DNA from: Cryobacterium sp. GrIS_2_6 | GTDB lineage: Bacteria > Actinomycetota > Actinomycetes > Actinomycetales > Microbacteriaceae | NCBI RefSeq assembly: GCF_035984545.1 | Contig: NZ_JAXCHP010000001.1 | Coordinates: 1,488,001-1,552,000, forward strand | DNA: 64,000 nt | Direction: 5' to 3' | Shown here: in pieces, positions 35,566 to 43,790 of the stretch | Numbering within the stretch: the stretch's first letter is position 1 | Layout of the letters: each line of letters opens with the position of its first letter | The notes under the pieces: generated by a model | Told to the model about the DNA's origin: nothing | Databases searched by the model: none | Seen by the model: the letters and a program-made list of their open reading frames with translations, nothing else | Made by a program: the position numbers and the translations under genes

Positions 35566-35691
35566 GCAATGCAAGCATTTCCAGCAATACAAGCAATACA
35601 AGCAATAAAGGCAATTCCTGCAATGCCGGCAGTGCCAGCAATCCCTGCATCCCCAGCATTCCCAGCATTCCCAGCATTTCCAGCAATACAC
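35566..35691. repeat. 9-bp minisatellite, 14 degenerate units
   Basis: Fourteen consecutive 9-bp units of the form GCA-wTn-CCA/CAA (GCAATACAA, GCATTCCCA and variants) occupy 35566-35691. On the + strand a frame from ATG 35527 would read a regular A-[IFM]-[QPK] repeat; on the minus strand it reads Cys/Trp-rich C-[WYR]-x-C repeats. Neither frame has a good ribosome site, and the flanks do not look coding, so I favour a non-coding tandem repeat. Confidence 0.75.
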
Positions 35692-35942
35692 GGACTACGA
35701 ATGCATGAGAAGGACCGGCACTCAGCGAGGCCCGAAACGCCTTCACTGCCATGTAAGCGCACTCGCACGCCGCCGGATTCTGGTCCATGCCATGTATCCT
35801 TACCGTCGTCAAAGTCGCTCTGGCGTGCATGTACGAGTATCGGTCTCAGGACGGCCATGTCGCGTCTTAATCCCATGCAAAACGTAAGTCACCGCGATCC
35901 GGAAGATGGCCGCGGCACATCCCGAGGCGAAATCGAGGTCCG

Positions 35943-36209
35943 ATGACTCCGCGAGCAGTGGCAATGGCGCCGCTGTTCCAGGTCATCAACCAGCGCTACC
36001 TGAAAACATCGATCGTGATCACCACGAACCGCCCCGTCGGCGCCTGGGGCGAGATCCTCGGCGATACCACCGTCGCCGCCGCGATGCTCGACCGGCTCCT
36101 ACACCGATCCGTCGTCGTCACCCTCGACGGCGGCTCCTACCGGCTCCGCAACCACGCCGCCCAATCCAACGAGCTCCGCCGCGTGACAACGGGCACAAAC
36201 TTCCGCTAA
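35943..36209 (+). pseudogene. IstB C-terminal fragment of a fourth IS21 element
   Basis: Reads LFQVINQRYLKTSIVITTNR then PVGAWGEILGDTTVAAAMLD and RLLHRSVVVTLDGGSYRLRN, the end of an IstB protein (sensor and C-terminal motifs) but without Walker A or B. Its sequence differs from the three intact IstB proteins in this window. It directly adjoins a 5'-truncated antitoxin-like gene, suggesting that a past insertion or deletion destroyed that gene's start. Confidence 0.75.
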
Positions 36210-36243
36210 TCTAACCTCGCGACCTGGGGAGCTCCGATGAGCA

Positions 36244-36504
36244 GGACTGGGGAATTTCGCTGAGCGCCGTCACGGCATCGTCGACCTGCCACGAACTCTC
36301 TACTGGGGTCCGGAGTTGGACGTTGACTTCGGAGACCACTCCGACGTCCAGCGAATGTACCAGGCTGTCGTCAGAATCGGTACCGTGCAGGAACAAGAAC
36401 GATGGCTCGACCGCCGCACCTTGATCTGTATCTGGCCCGATTTAGTGTTGCCTGTGCGGTGCCGCAAACTTTGGGAATCCCGCTCTCCTGAACTACCCAC
36501 ATAG
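36244..36504 (+). pseudogene. 5'-truncated AbiEii-partner gene
   Basis: The frame has an upstream stop at 36238 and no start codon before HGIVDLPRTLYWGPELDVDF. The remainder (DVQRMYQAVVRIGTVQEQER, LVLPVRCRKLWESRSPELP) is close to the intact protein at 25605-25916, missing its first ~25 residues. No nucleotidyltransferase follows. A TTG at 36316 would give only a partial protein. Confidence 0.7.
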
Positions 36505-36579
36505 GTCTTCTTGTCGCCACCGGTTCAGGCAGTTCGGCAGCTGCGATGGCCGGAGCGTGAGCATCGGTGGCGTCGCGTC

Positions 36580-37614
36580 CTACTCGCCCCTGTCCTCAGC
36601 AGACAGGGCTCCGCGGATCGCGGGCACGTCATCGGTGATGACCGCGCCGTCAGGGAAACCATCTTCCGGGTGCCGTCCGGAAACCGCGAAACCTAGCCGA
36701 GAGATCGTCGTGCGCAGATAGTCAAGATCTGCGAAACCGTCCGCGATCTCGCCTATCGGTGTGAGCCACTCGCCCGGCTTATACGGGTACCACGCTCTGG
36801 GCTCATGGAAGAACTCGTCATCAAGATCGGCCACAGGATGCGGGCGCGCGGGCGCTGATGCGTCGTACGTGAGACGCAGTGTGTACTCATCGAGCACATC
36901 GAGCTCCACCTCTCCACCGCTCATTAGAAGATCCAGATCCGCCCGGGTCAGCGACGCGTACTGTGTGCCTTGCCGAACGCCCCAACCGCTGACGAACGGC
37001 AAGACGACCTGAGAAGACGTACCGGTATCAGTGCCGGAAGCCAGCCGTTCGGCGTAGGCACGGATCTCGGCGACTTGTGAGGGCAGCACCCCGCGGATTG
37101 AGTCGGTCGCGAGAAGCAGACTACCGGGGCCGGCTACCGCGTCGATGCTTCGCCGTTGAGGGCTCATGAATCCATTCGCTTGGTCGGCCAGCAAGTCATC
37201 AACCATCACGATCGGACCGTCCTCAGTCCGATTTGACTGCAGCCATCGACCGACAGCTCGCGCCTTAATCCAGACGCCGGCCGCCATCTGGTCCCCGTAG
37301 CGGGTGCCAACTATTGCAACCTCAAACGGGCCGCCTTCGAGCCCCAGTGCCGAAAGCAGATAGTGGTTTGCCGATTCGTCCCAAGTGCTCGCCCAAATCA
37401 GCTGAATGAGGCCCTCGGCGACAAGGAGGTTGAGCTCGGCGATGACAGCGGGGTCAAAGCGAACGATCCTCGGGTAGCCGCTGGCATCCGATAAGTCGAA
37501 TTCAAGCCTTCGAGTGATGAGTCTCGGCTCCGCGGAGCCTGATTCCGGATAGGCGAGAAGCGACCCGTCGACATCCATGAAAACTGGGACAGGAAGAAAG
37601 CCAGGGTTCGGCAC
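36580..37614 (-). CDS. HAD-fold protein with C-terminal extension (RNA-repair-type HAD)
   Basis: GTG 37614 follows GGAGG by 7 nt and gives 344 residues; the frame is open further but has no site. HAD phosphatase motifs: PVFMDVDGSLLAY (DxD nucleophile), LIWASTWDESAN (motif II S/T), a Lys-containing helix (KARAVGRWLQ) and IVMVDDLLAD (motif IV DD). The W-A-S-T-W-x-E form matches the HAD domains described in Swiss-army-knife RNA repair proteins. The C-terminal ~130 residues (after 200) are a second, acidic domain (LDVLDEYTLRLTYDASAPAR and following) I do not recognise. A CCGCGCATGT element lies 32 bp upstream. Confidence 0.65.
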   Translation of the reverse strand: MPNPGFLPVPVFMDVDGSLLAYPESGSAEPRLITRRLEFDLSDASGYPRIVRFDPAVIAELNLLVAEGLIQLIWASTWDESANHYLLSALGLEGGPFEVAIVGTRYGDQMAAGVWIKARAVGRWLQSNRTEDGPIVMVDDLLADQANGFMSPQRRSIDAVAGPGSLLLATDSIRGVLPSQVAEIRAYAERLASGTDTGTSSQVVLPFVSGWGVRQGTQYASLTRADLDLLMSGGEVELDVLDEYTLRLTYDASAPARPHPVADLDDEFFHEPRAWYPYKPGEWLTPIGEIADGFADLDYLRTTISRLGFAVSGRHPEDGFPDGAVITDDVPAIRGALSAEDRGE

Positions 37615-37645
37615 GTGTGGTCCTCCAATTCCTGCTCGGTCGTAA

Positions 37646-37655
37646 ACATGCGCGG
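37646..37655 (-). promoter_or_regulatory. CCGCGCATGT element before the HAD gene
   Basis: Exact element 32 bp upstream of the GTG, directed toward the gene. It sits inside an inverted repeat (GGTCGT ... ACGACC). Confidence 0.5.
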
Positions 37656-37929
37656 CACGACCGCCTGATGGCTGCGCCACAGCTTATAACTGCGCTCCCC
37701 TACAGCGTCACGGCACCGTGACCCGCACAACGAATTCTGTGTCAGATCAACCGTTCCCTTGACGGGTTCAAGCTAGCGGCGGCGGCGGCCGCCGCTGACG
37801 ACCCTCATCAAGTCGGGCCTCCGGTGATGCATCCGGGCACCTACTTATTTGGTGCCATCGAGAGCGTCTTGCCGCACCGTTCGCTCTCGCTGCGAATCCG
37901 ATGTCGGTTGGCGCCGCTAGTGTACGGTC

Positions 37930-39678
37930 ATGGCCTCTCGGCACACCCACACCGAAATCCTCGACTTCATCAGCGGGGACCAGCGGATGCTCTATGCCTC
38001 GGACCGGGAAACCGGGGACCTCTTCTACCTCATCGATGGAGAAGCTGACCTCCGCAGGGAGCACACCCGGCACAACCTGCAGTGTGTCGTGCCGACTTGC
38101 CCCACGCCCGAGCTCACCACTGTCGCGCGACGTGATGGCCGCCGGCAAGGTTTCCGCCACCTCACACGAGTCAAGGGTGAAGGGCACGCGGAAGGGCTCT
38201 TCCACCGGCAAGCCAAAGCCGCGATCGCCGACTGGTTGCGCAGCACCTACCCACTGTCGACGGTCGCATTAGAAGTTCCTCTGGACGGAAACCGGACCCG
38301 GGTCGCCGACGTCATGCTGACCAATCCTGATGGCAGTCGGATCGGCTTCGAAACCCAATACGCGTCGCTCTCCAGCTCCGAATGGGAGACCAGGCATCGC
38401 GACTACGCGGACGCGAACGTCACCGACGTGTGGCTCTTCGGGCACGTGGGAGACCATCTCCAGCTGACCGGGGACCAGCGGGTGAAACTGAACGCCGTCC
38501 ACCGTGCGACCGCACGTGCTGGAGTGCCTCTCCTCTGGTTCAACCCGCTCCAAGGCCAGCTGGCGACCGCGTCAACCCAGGAATACTTCCCCACCGCAGG
38601 AATTCACGTTGAGGTCTCCCCGGACGGGCACAGCACGCGAGCTCGCGAGGAATCCGGCCAGCTGTACCTGTTCCCGATCGGGGAGCTGACCACTTCGCGT
38701 GCGGGAGCGTCCGCCCCGATCCTGACTTTCCTGGCACGACAACGGAAAGAAGCCCAAGACCAAGAAGCCGCCGCTATCGCACGCAACCTCAACGCCAAAC
38801 GCGCCGCCGCCCAGCAAGAGGCCCGCAACATCGCGTTCAAGCTGAGGGTGCAGAACAAAGCCACGCACCGACAGGCCGCTTGGCGGATGAGCCCGGAAAA
38901 AGCCAGGATGCTCGCCGCGTTCAAAGGCTACCGGCCCGGTTTCATCGGGATCGCGCCACTTGGAGAAGGGTCCTTCCATGGCACCCCGATCTACTTGCCG
39001 TTCCCCGACGAGCAATGGCAATCGCTGCTGTACCTGAAATTCATGCACGGCAAGCCCGACAAAACTATTGTCACGATCACCGAGTGCGCCGCACACCTCG
39101 CCGGCTTAGACCCAGACGTGCGCCTGGCCAAAGAAGCTGTCAAGTTCTGGTTCCACCGGATGGTCGATTCCGGGCTGATGGTCAAGGTCCAGATACCCGG
39201 ACCCAACGGGGTTCCGGGGCTCCGGTACGCGTTTCGGGATCCCCAGGTTCTCTCCGTGGAGCTCGCCGCCGCCGAACTTAGGAAGAGCAAAGCGCCGAAG
39301 GAGAAGGGCTCCTCCGACCCTGATCCGCGTCACCTTCACAATAGGGAGAGAGAGGAACACGCGGCGAAGCTCGAGGAAGAACGGGCTCAGGGCCGGAAGG
39401 ATCGCGCACTGGACGCGGCCGCCCGCGCCCAGGAAAAGGCCGAGCGCAAGGAAAGGGAAGCCCAACTCCCTTCAGTGGATGACCTTCGGGCTGCGGGGGC
39501 AGTCATCACGCATCTGCCCGCTCACTTTGCCCGACCAGGTGTGCACCTCTGCCACGGATGTAAACACGCTCTCTCAGATAGCAACGCCGTCCGTCTCGGA
39601 TACCACGTCACATGCGCTTACCTGATCCCCGGGCCGCCTGCTCTCCCGGTTTCGCCTCCCCGACAGACCGAACGCTAA
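37930..39678 (+). CDS. CoiA-like nuclease with zinc-ribbon ends
   Basis: 582 residues. A Cys pair (CVVPTC) and His residues near the N-terminus precede a CoiA-type PD-(D/E)XK nuclease core: GHAEGLFHRQAKAAIADWL (H...K helix), RTRVADVMLTNPDGSRIGFE and TQYASLSSSEW, with D and E-x-Q at the usual positions. CoiA proteins act in DNA uptake, RecA loading or restriction-like defence. The central part has a long charged coiled region (KEAQDQEAAAIARNLNAKRA) and a winged-helix-like stretch (FWFHRMVDSGLMVKVQIPG). The C-terminus ends in CHGCKHALS and HVTC, a second zinc knuckle. This composite is longer than plain CoiA (about 400) and suggests a targeted nuclease. Confidence 0.7.
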   Translation: MASRHTHTEILDFISGDQRMLYASDRETGDLFYLIDGEADLRREHTRHNLQCVVPTCPTPELTTVARRDGRRQGFRHLTRVKGEGHAEGLFHRQAKAAIADWLRSTYPLSTVALEVPLDGNRTRVADVMLTNPDGSRIGFETQYASLSSSEWETRHRDYADANVTDVWLFGHVGDHLQLTGDQRVKLNAVHRATARAGVPLLWFNPLQGQLATASTQEYFPTAGIHVEVSPDGHSTRAREESGQLYLFPIGELTTSRAGASAPILTFLARQRKEAQDQEAAAIARNLNAKRAAAQQEARNIAFKLRVQNKATHRQAAWRMSPEKARMLAAFKGYRPGFIGIAPLGEGSFHGTPIYLPFPDEQWQSLLYLKFMHGKPDKTIVTITECAAHLAGLDPDVRLAKEAVKFWFHRMVDSGLMVKVQIPGPNGVPGLRYAFRDPQVLSVELAAAELRKSKAPKEKGSSDPDPRHLHNREREEHAAKLEEERAQGRKDRALDAAARAQEKAERKEREAQLPSVDDLRAAGAVITHLPAHFARPGVHLCHGCKHALSDSNAVRLGYHVTCAYLIPGPPALPVSPPRQTER

Positions 39679-39856
39679 ACCTGCCCGAACCTTGGATGGC
39701 TGGCGCACCGCGCAAGGACGGTCGCCCACGCGCGCGGTTAGGTGCCCACAGCGGCGGACGACTCGAGCGCATCGTCGGACGCATGAAATACACAGTGACG
39801 TCTTCGAGGGATGCACAGCAAACGGACAGCGATCCCAGCAAATTAGGACGGTGACG

Positions 39857-40123
39857 ATGCTCTCCGATGACCCCGTCGTCGTCTATGACATGATGCGGGA
39901 GGCCGCGAACCGCCTTTGCGCTTTCTACGCGCGGCAGGTGACGGCGGGCGGGCTCGGCGATCCCGCTATTGGCGAGATCCGTGCCGTGTGGGCAGAGGTG
40001 AACGCTGTTGATACTCGCGATTTAGAAGCGCAACGTGCGGCAACCGCAGAATTCCGAAGGCGATACAAGACCCGCGTTGAGCACCGGGATCCGAATGAGT
40101 TGAGGGAGGCTCGCTGTGACTGA
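39857..40123 (+). CDS. Small hypothetical element protein
   Basis: 88 residues from ATG 39857, with AGGA 8-11 nt upstream (GTG 39851 is an alternative). Helical and charged: MLSDDPVVVYDMMREAANRL and IRAVWAEVNAVDTRDLEAQR. Similar small proteins of unknown function are common in actinobacterial mobile elements. Immediately downstream a different frame (WSQQAVQRRLDQLNEHLG, near 40144-40203) may be a decayed second gene. Confidence 0.5.
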   Translation: MLSDDPVVVYDMMREAANRLCAFYARQVTAGGLGDPAIGEIRAVWAEVNAVDTRDLEAQRAATAEFRRRYKTRVEHRDPNELREARCD

Positions 40124-40539
40124 GCTGGCATGACTCGAAGTCGGTGCGGTGGTCGCAGCAGGCCGTGCAACGCCGACTCGATCAGCTGAACGAACATCTG
40201 GGCACCAAGCAGCTCGTCGACTTAAGCACCGTCAGGGATGATCCTGACGGCCGCTGCTGCGTTTGGGCCGCGACAGGCGACGCGAAGCCTGGAGATGGCC
40301 TTCGAGCGGGCTGCAAGAGCGCTGTGAGCGGCCTGAAAGCCTGACTGCCCGGTTGCCCGCAGACGCCGCCCAACCCCGCAGACGAGCGCACAGGGCCGCA
40401 CCTGGGTCAAATAGCTCGGTTCCCCAACCGCCGCCACCAAATAGTCACAGGTCGATCTGGGCTCCCGCCAGCCGATTGCCACCAGATGATCACCGGCTGG
40501 TCGTGACGGTTTGGTGGCGCGCAGAGCTGCGGGCGAATC
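40124..40539. other. Decayed coding region
   Basis: The first 200 bp on the + strand read like helical protein (VRWSQQAVQRRLDQLNEHLG, VDLSTVRDDPDGRCCVWAAT) with no valid start; the rest carries two imperfect copies of a CACCA(A/G)AT(A/G)(A/G)TCAC element about 60 bp apart. No intact gene. Confidence 0.3.
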
Positions 40540-41265
40540 TTAATCGAGCGTGCGCACCGCCGCCGCATAGACGTCCGGAAAAGCGATCGCAATGTCAGCC
40601 GCCAAATCCCCGCGCTCATCGGCAATCACAGTCAGGCGGAGCCGAGACTCCTCCGCAGGACTCAGTTCCAGACGCAGGATAGGACGCTGATGGTCCGACG
40701 CTTGCCGGGCGCGCACGGTGTGCCGGATCAGTAGCTCAAGAGGCCCTTGAACGCGAACTCCGTCAACGCACCAGACACTGCGTACCGGCGATAGCGGATC
40801 TGCGATGGCCGGACCATCAACCCGGTGCAACAACGGCTTCGCACCCACGAGCGGCTGGGAGTAATAGCGCTCCTCACCACTAAGCAGAATTCTCTTGACG
40901 TGGTAACCGCCGGTCCAATGCGCCTCAGGGTTTCCATCGGCGTCCAACCACCTGGTCTCCTGAACGCCAGCCGCAGTCGTCCGGCCGGCAGCCCGGAGCT
41001 TCGACTGGCCGTCCACCCAGTTCACCCGGCCGTCAGCATCCTGCCCGGCGAAATGCAGCGGATCTTCGGCCGCGTGCCCCGGCGTCGGAAGGTGGTGGCC
41101 GAAGAGCCACGCTTCCTGTCGGGTGGCCCGGTCCACGGCGAAACCGTATGCGTTGTGCAGCTCACCAGCCCGCCCAAAAGACCGACCGTCGCAGTGCACG
41201 CGGACCTCGTCATAGCCGCCCTCGGCCCTAGCTGTGGACTCCGGTTCCGAATCTGCATTCTTCAT
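40540..41265 (-). CDS. Hypothetical protein with possible leaderless start
   Basis: 241 residues, not recognised. ATG 41265 lies 6 nt after CATGTT of a CCGCGCATGT element, with no ribosome site, so the mRNA may be leaderless. The protein is acidic with many Trp/His/Gly residues, e.g. GELHNAYGFAVDRATRQEAW, LHFAGQDADGRVNWVDG, YSQPLVGAKPLLHRVDGPA. The HRVDGPA and DGVR segments recall MORN-like or toxin-associated repeats (e.g. hrddGPA in phage-island proteins), which is suggestive only. The last 70 residues are helical. Confidence 0.55.
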   Translation of the reverse strand: MKNADSEPESTARAEGGYDEVRVHCDGRSFGRAGELHNAYGFAVDRATRQEAWLFGHHLPTPGHAAEDPLHFAGQDADGRVNWVDGQSKLRAAGRTTAAGVQETRWLDADGNPEAHWTGGYHVKRILLSGEERYYSQPLVGAKPLLHRVDGPAIADPLSPVRSVWCVDGVRVQGPLELLIRHTVRARQASDHQRPILRLELSPAEESRLRLTVIADERGDLAADIAIAFPDVYAAAVRTLD

Positions 41266-41272
41266 GCACGGA

Positions 41273-41282
41273 ACATGCGCGG
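41273..41282 (-). promoter_or_regulatory. CCGCGCATGT element at a leaderless-type start
   Basis: The CATGTT part is exactly 6 nt before the ATG at 41265. A short inverted repeat (CCAAC ... GTTGG) lies just upstream. Confidence 0.5.
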
Positions 41283-42579
41283 GAGACCAACTCTTCGCGT
41301 TGGACCTCCGGCGTAGGGCAGGCCAAGCGCTTCACTCTCCGGCGCGCCCCAGCAAGTCGAACCTAAGACGGATCCGACAAAGAAGTTCGAGTCTCGCGTC
41401 GCAAAATATCGGCAGTTCCCGCCCCGAAGCCCATCGCCGCGCCGCAAAAGCGCGGAGGTGTCCGGTGAGGTCCGCACACCCCCACACCACGACCCGTCTC
41501 GAATACATCTCACACGTACACCGCCCACTCCCCGCCCCGAACCCTCGAGAGCATTTGCATCGGCCGGCCGGCAGAAAACAGGCAGGCGCCGCACCCTCCG
41601 ACCCTCCTCATGCCGCAGAAAACGGGGCGGCGGCTGCGCTCAGGGCGCACCCCTTGCGACCGACCCGAATACGCGAAACACCTCGTGATACTCCGCACCA
41701 ACAAAAAATGAGAGCAAATTCGCCGGAAAATACGAGTATCGCCCACGACGTGAACGTTTCCCTACCCATGCCTCCCCTATGTCCAATCACAACACCATCG
41801 GCAAAAACAAGATGCACGGCCCCCACAAGCCATCACCGCAACATCGGTCCACACGACGGGCACGGTTGCCGGCAGACTGCGCCTGCACATAACGCTCACC
41901 GTTTACGCGCCCAAGGCCCCGGCACGCAGACCGTCCCGCACCCCGCACCGGAGCCCAGTCTCATGGCCCGACGCCCAGCAGCGCCGCACGAGAACCTGGT
42001 GCTTCGCATCGCACGAACACCGCCATGCCAACCGCAACGCTCACCGTGACGCGTGGCCGCCAACGTCCGACAGGAACGGGTGCCAAGCTGCGCTCCGCCA
42101 GCACCTCGGCGACGCTGCCGGGCGAGTGCGTGGCCACCGAAATCTCATTCGGACGCGGAGCGATGGCGGCCAGCTGAAGGAGCGCGCCGCGGGCAGCGGA
42201 CGCATCCGGGGTCGTGCACGAAACGGTGAACTGAGCAGAGCCTTGCAGCAGTGCGCAATGATCTCGCAGCTCGACGAGAAACGTTCAGAGTCGGTGTTGT
42301 GCACGACGACGAAGACCGCGGCGCCCAGCGGTGCCGACGTGTTGGCGGACGCAGTGAAAATGTCGCCGGCCGACCCACGGGAGCAGCGTCCGACGGGACG
42401 GATGACGTGCCGGCTTCCGCCACGTTCCGCGTCCTGCGTCTGGCGTCAACCGTCTGCCATAAGCGAGTACGGCGGCGTGGTTTTCGGGACGGATGGCGTG
42501 CCGGGTTTCGGCCCCCGGCGAGGACGCCGGAGCGTAGCGGAGGCGGATGGTGCGCGGTGCCCGGTTTTTCGTTTACGCC
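41283..42579. other. 1.3-kb stretch with no supportable gene
   Basis: Long frames exist on both strands, but they are composed of Pro/Arg/His/Ser runs without family motifs or ribosome sites. Base composition is uneven, with A-rich patches (41380-41420, 41690-41740). It may be decayed element DNA or contain non-coding RNA or a transfer origin; nothing can be named. Confidence 0.4.
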
Positions 42580-42690
42580 CCCAGCTCGGCGCCCCGCTTC
42601 TCACCGCCCTTAGCCCGGCTCCTGCGCTTCTCTTCGCCCTCAGCTCGGCTACTCCGCTTCACCTCGCTGCTCGCTCGGTCAGCCCGGCCC
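42580..42690. repeat. Imperfect ~30-bp repeats, purine-rich minus strand
   Basis: Three imperfect copies of AGCnCGGCTnC(T/C)(C/G)CGCTTC followed by a CGCCCT/CGCTGCT spacer run between 42588 and 42680. The minus strand is a G/A-rich run of AGCGGAG-type motifs. No coding function is visible. Confidence 0.5.
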
Positions 42691-42746
42691 GCTATCGCGG
42701 CCTCGGCCTGCGGCCTCCAAACCCTCGCTGTGCTCAGGGTTGTTGT

Positions 42747-43553
42747 CTACCGCTTCCAGGCCCGAGGGTCACCGAGCCACTCCCATTGGAGAGTATCCAG
42801 GTTGAGCGTCGCCAGATTCCCGGCGGCGCCATCCGCGGCTAGTGAGAAGATCTGCCGGCCGTCCTCACCGGTCCTCTCCGCCTGAAGGTGGAGGTGCCCA
42901 TGGGCGACGACGTACGGATTCAAGGCGCGATACACGCGGGTGACTCGATCGCGTGAGAGAGCCGAGTAAGCGAGCGCTTCCCGGCCCCACCCCAATAGGT
43001 TGGCGCGGAGAACCCGTTCGACTAGGTCTGCGCCGCCATCCACCGCCTCGTGGGTCAATAGAACATACGTCGGTCCGCCAGCGATCACCCGCGCAACATC
43101 ATCTTCCGTTGGGATCTCGCTCGGCCACCACTCCCGGAAAGGTACGCGATCCTCGCGGTCCAGTGACGCGGCACCGCCCAGCGAAGTGAACTGCTGACCA
43201 GCCAATGTGAACCGATAGCCGCGGGGCATCACAAATACGCGCTCCGCGATCTGGATCATCTCTCCGGGGTTCTCCGCGAAAAGCGTATCGAGAGCTGCCC
43301 AGTTCTCATGGTTGCCTGGGGTGACCAGGATCCTCTCGACCCCGACACTGCGTGCCCAATAGTCGACCGTCTGCGCGAAATCCTGGCCGGGCCAGAAACC
43401 GAAATCTCCGAGATGGAGGACAGTCCGGACGCCGGGCACTGCACGGCGCAGGAACGGGAATACCTGCTGGGCCCAATTGATGTTGCCATGCCAATCGCCG
43501 GCCACAACGACCGCTTCTTCGCCGGGCAGGGTCAGATCGGGGATCAACGTCAT
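42747..43553 (-). CDS. Calcineurin-like metallophosphoesterase 1
   Basis: 269 residues. All metal-ligand motifs are intact: VVVAGDWHGN (GDxHG), LHLGDFGFWP (GD), TPGNHENW (GNHE), LLTHEA (H) and VAHGHLHLQ (GHxH). Soluble, with no signal peptide. The fold acts on nucleic-acid ends, nucleotides or phosphoproteins; specificity cannot be read from motifs. The promoter is unusually clear: TTGACA, 17 bp, CATGTA, 6 nt, ATG, i.e. a leaderless start. It diverges from a HAD gene 237 bp away, and a second phosphoesterase (46743-47552) closes the cluster; HAD plus phosphoesterase domains recur in RNA-repair proteins. Confidence 0.85.
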   Translation of the reverse strand: MTLIPDLTLPGEEAVVVAGDWHGNINWAQQVFPFLRRAVPGVRTVLHLGDFGFWPGQDFAQTVDYWARSVGVERILVTPGNHENWAALDTLFAENPGEMIQIAERVFVMPRGYRFTLAGQQFTSLGGAASLDREDRVPFREWWPSEIPTEDDVARVIAGGPTYVLLTHEAVDGGADLVERVLRANLLGWGREALAYSALSRDRVTRVYRALNPYVVAHGHLHLQAERTGEDGRQIFSLAADGAAGNLATLNLDTLQWEWLGDPRAWKR

Positions 43554-43559
43554 GGTCCA

Positions 43560-43588
43560 TACATGCGCGGGGCGCTCTTGTTTGTCAA
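43560..43588 (-). promoter_or_regulatory. Promoter of phosphoesterase 1 with CCGCGCATGT element
   Basis: Consensus -35 TTGACA (43588-43583), 17-bp spacer, then CATGTA (43565-43560) in the -10 position and 6 nt to the ATG. The 10-bp element CCGCGCATGT occupies 43561-43570, so it spans the end of the spacer and the -10. Confidence 0.65.
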
Positions 43589-43790
43589 GCTCGTGCAGAC
43601 GATGCGGACGAGTGAGCTCCGCAAGGGCGCGCTTGGCAGAGCCATGATGACCCTCATGATTGCGAGCATGGCGCTTGGTCGGCCTTCCGACTCTCGTTCC
43701 GCACATGAGACCACCTAAACCACCTACACTGGCACCGCAGTCTACCCCGGCCGAGGCGCCGACCGCAGTGAGACCCGGAAAGGAATCCAG

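Noticed and set aside
35566..35691. Cysteine-rich peptide on the minus strand
   Set aside because: The C-W-x-C pattern is the automatic complement of the 9-bp repeat, with no ribosome site or signal peptide.
41234..42049. 271-codon + strand frame
   Set aside because: Pro/His/Arg-rich composition throughout, no ribosome site and no recognisable motif.
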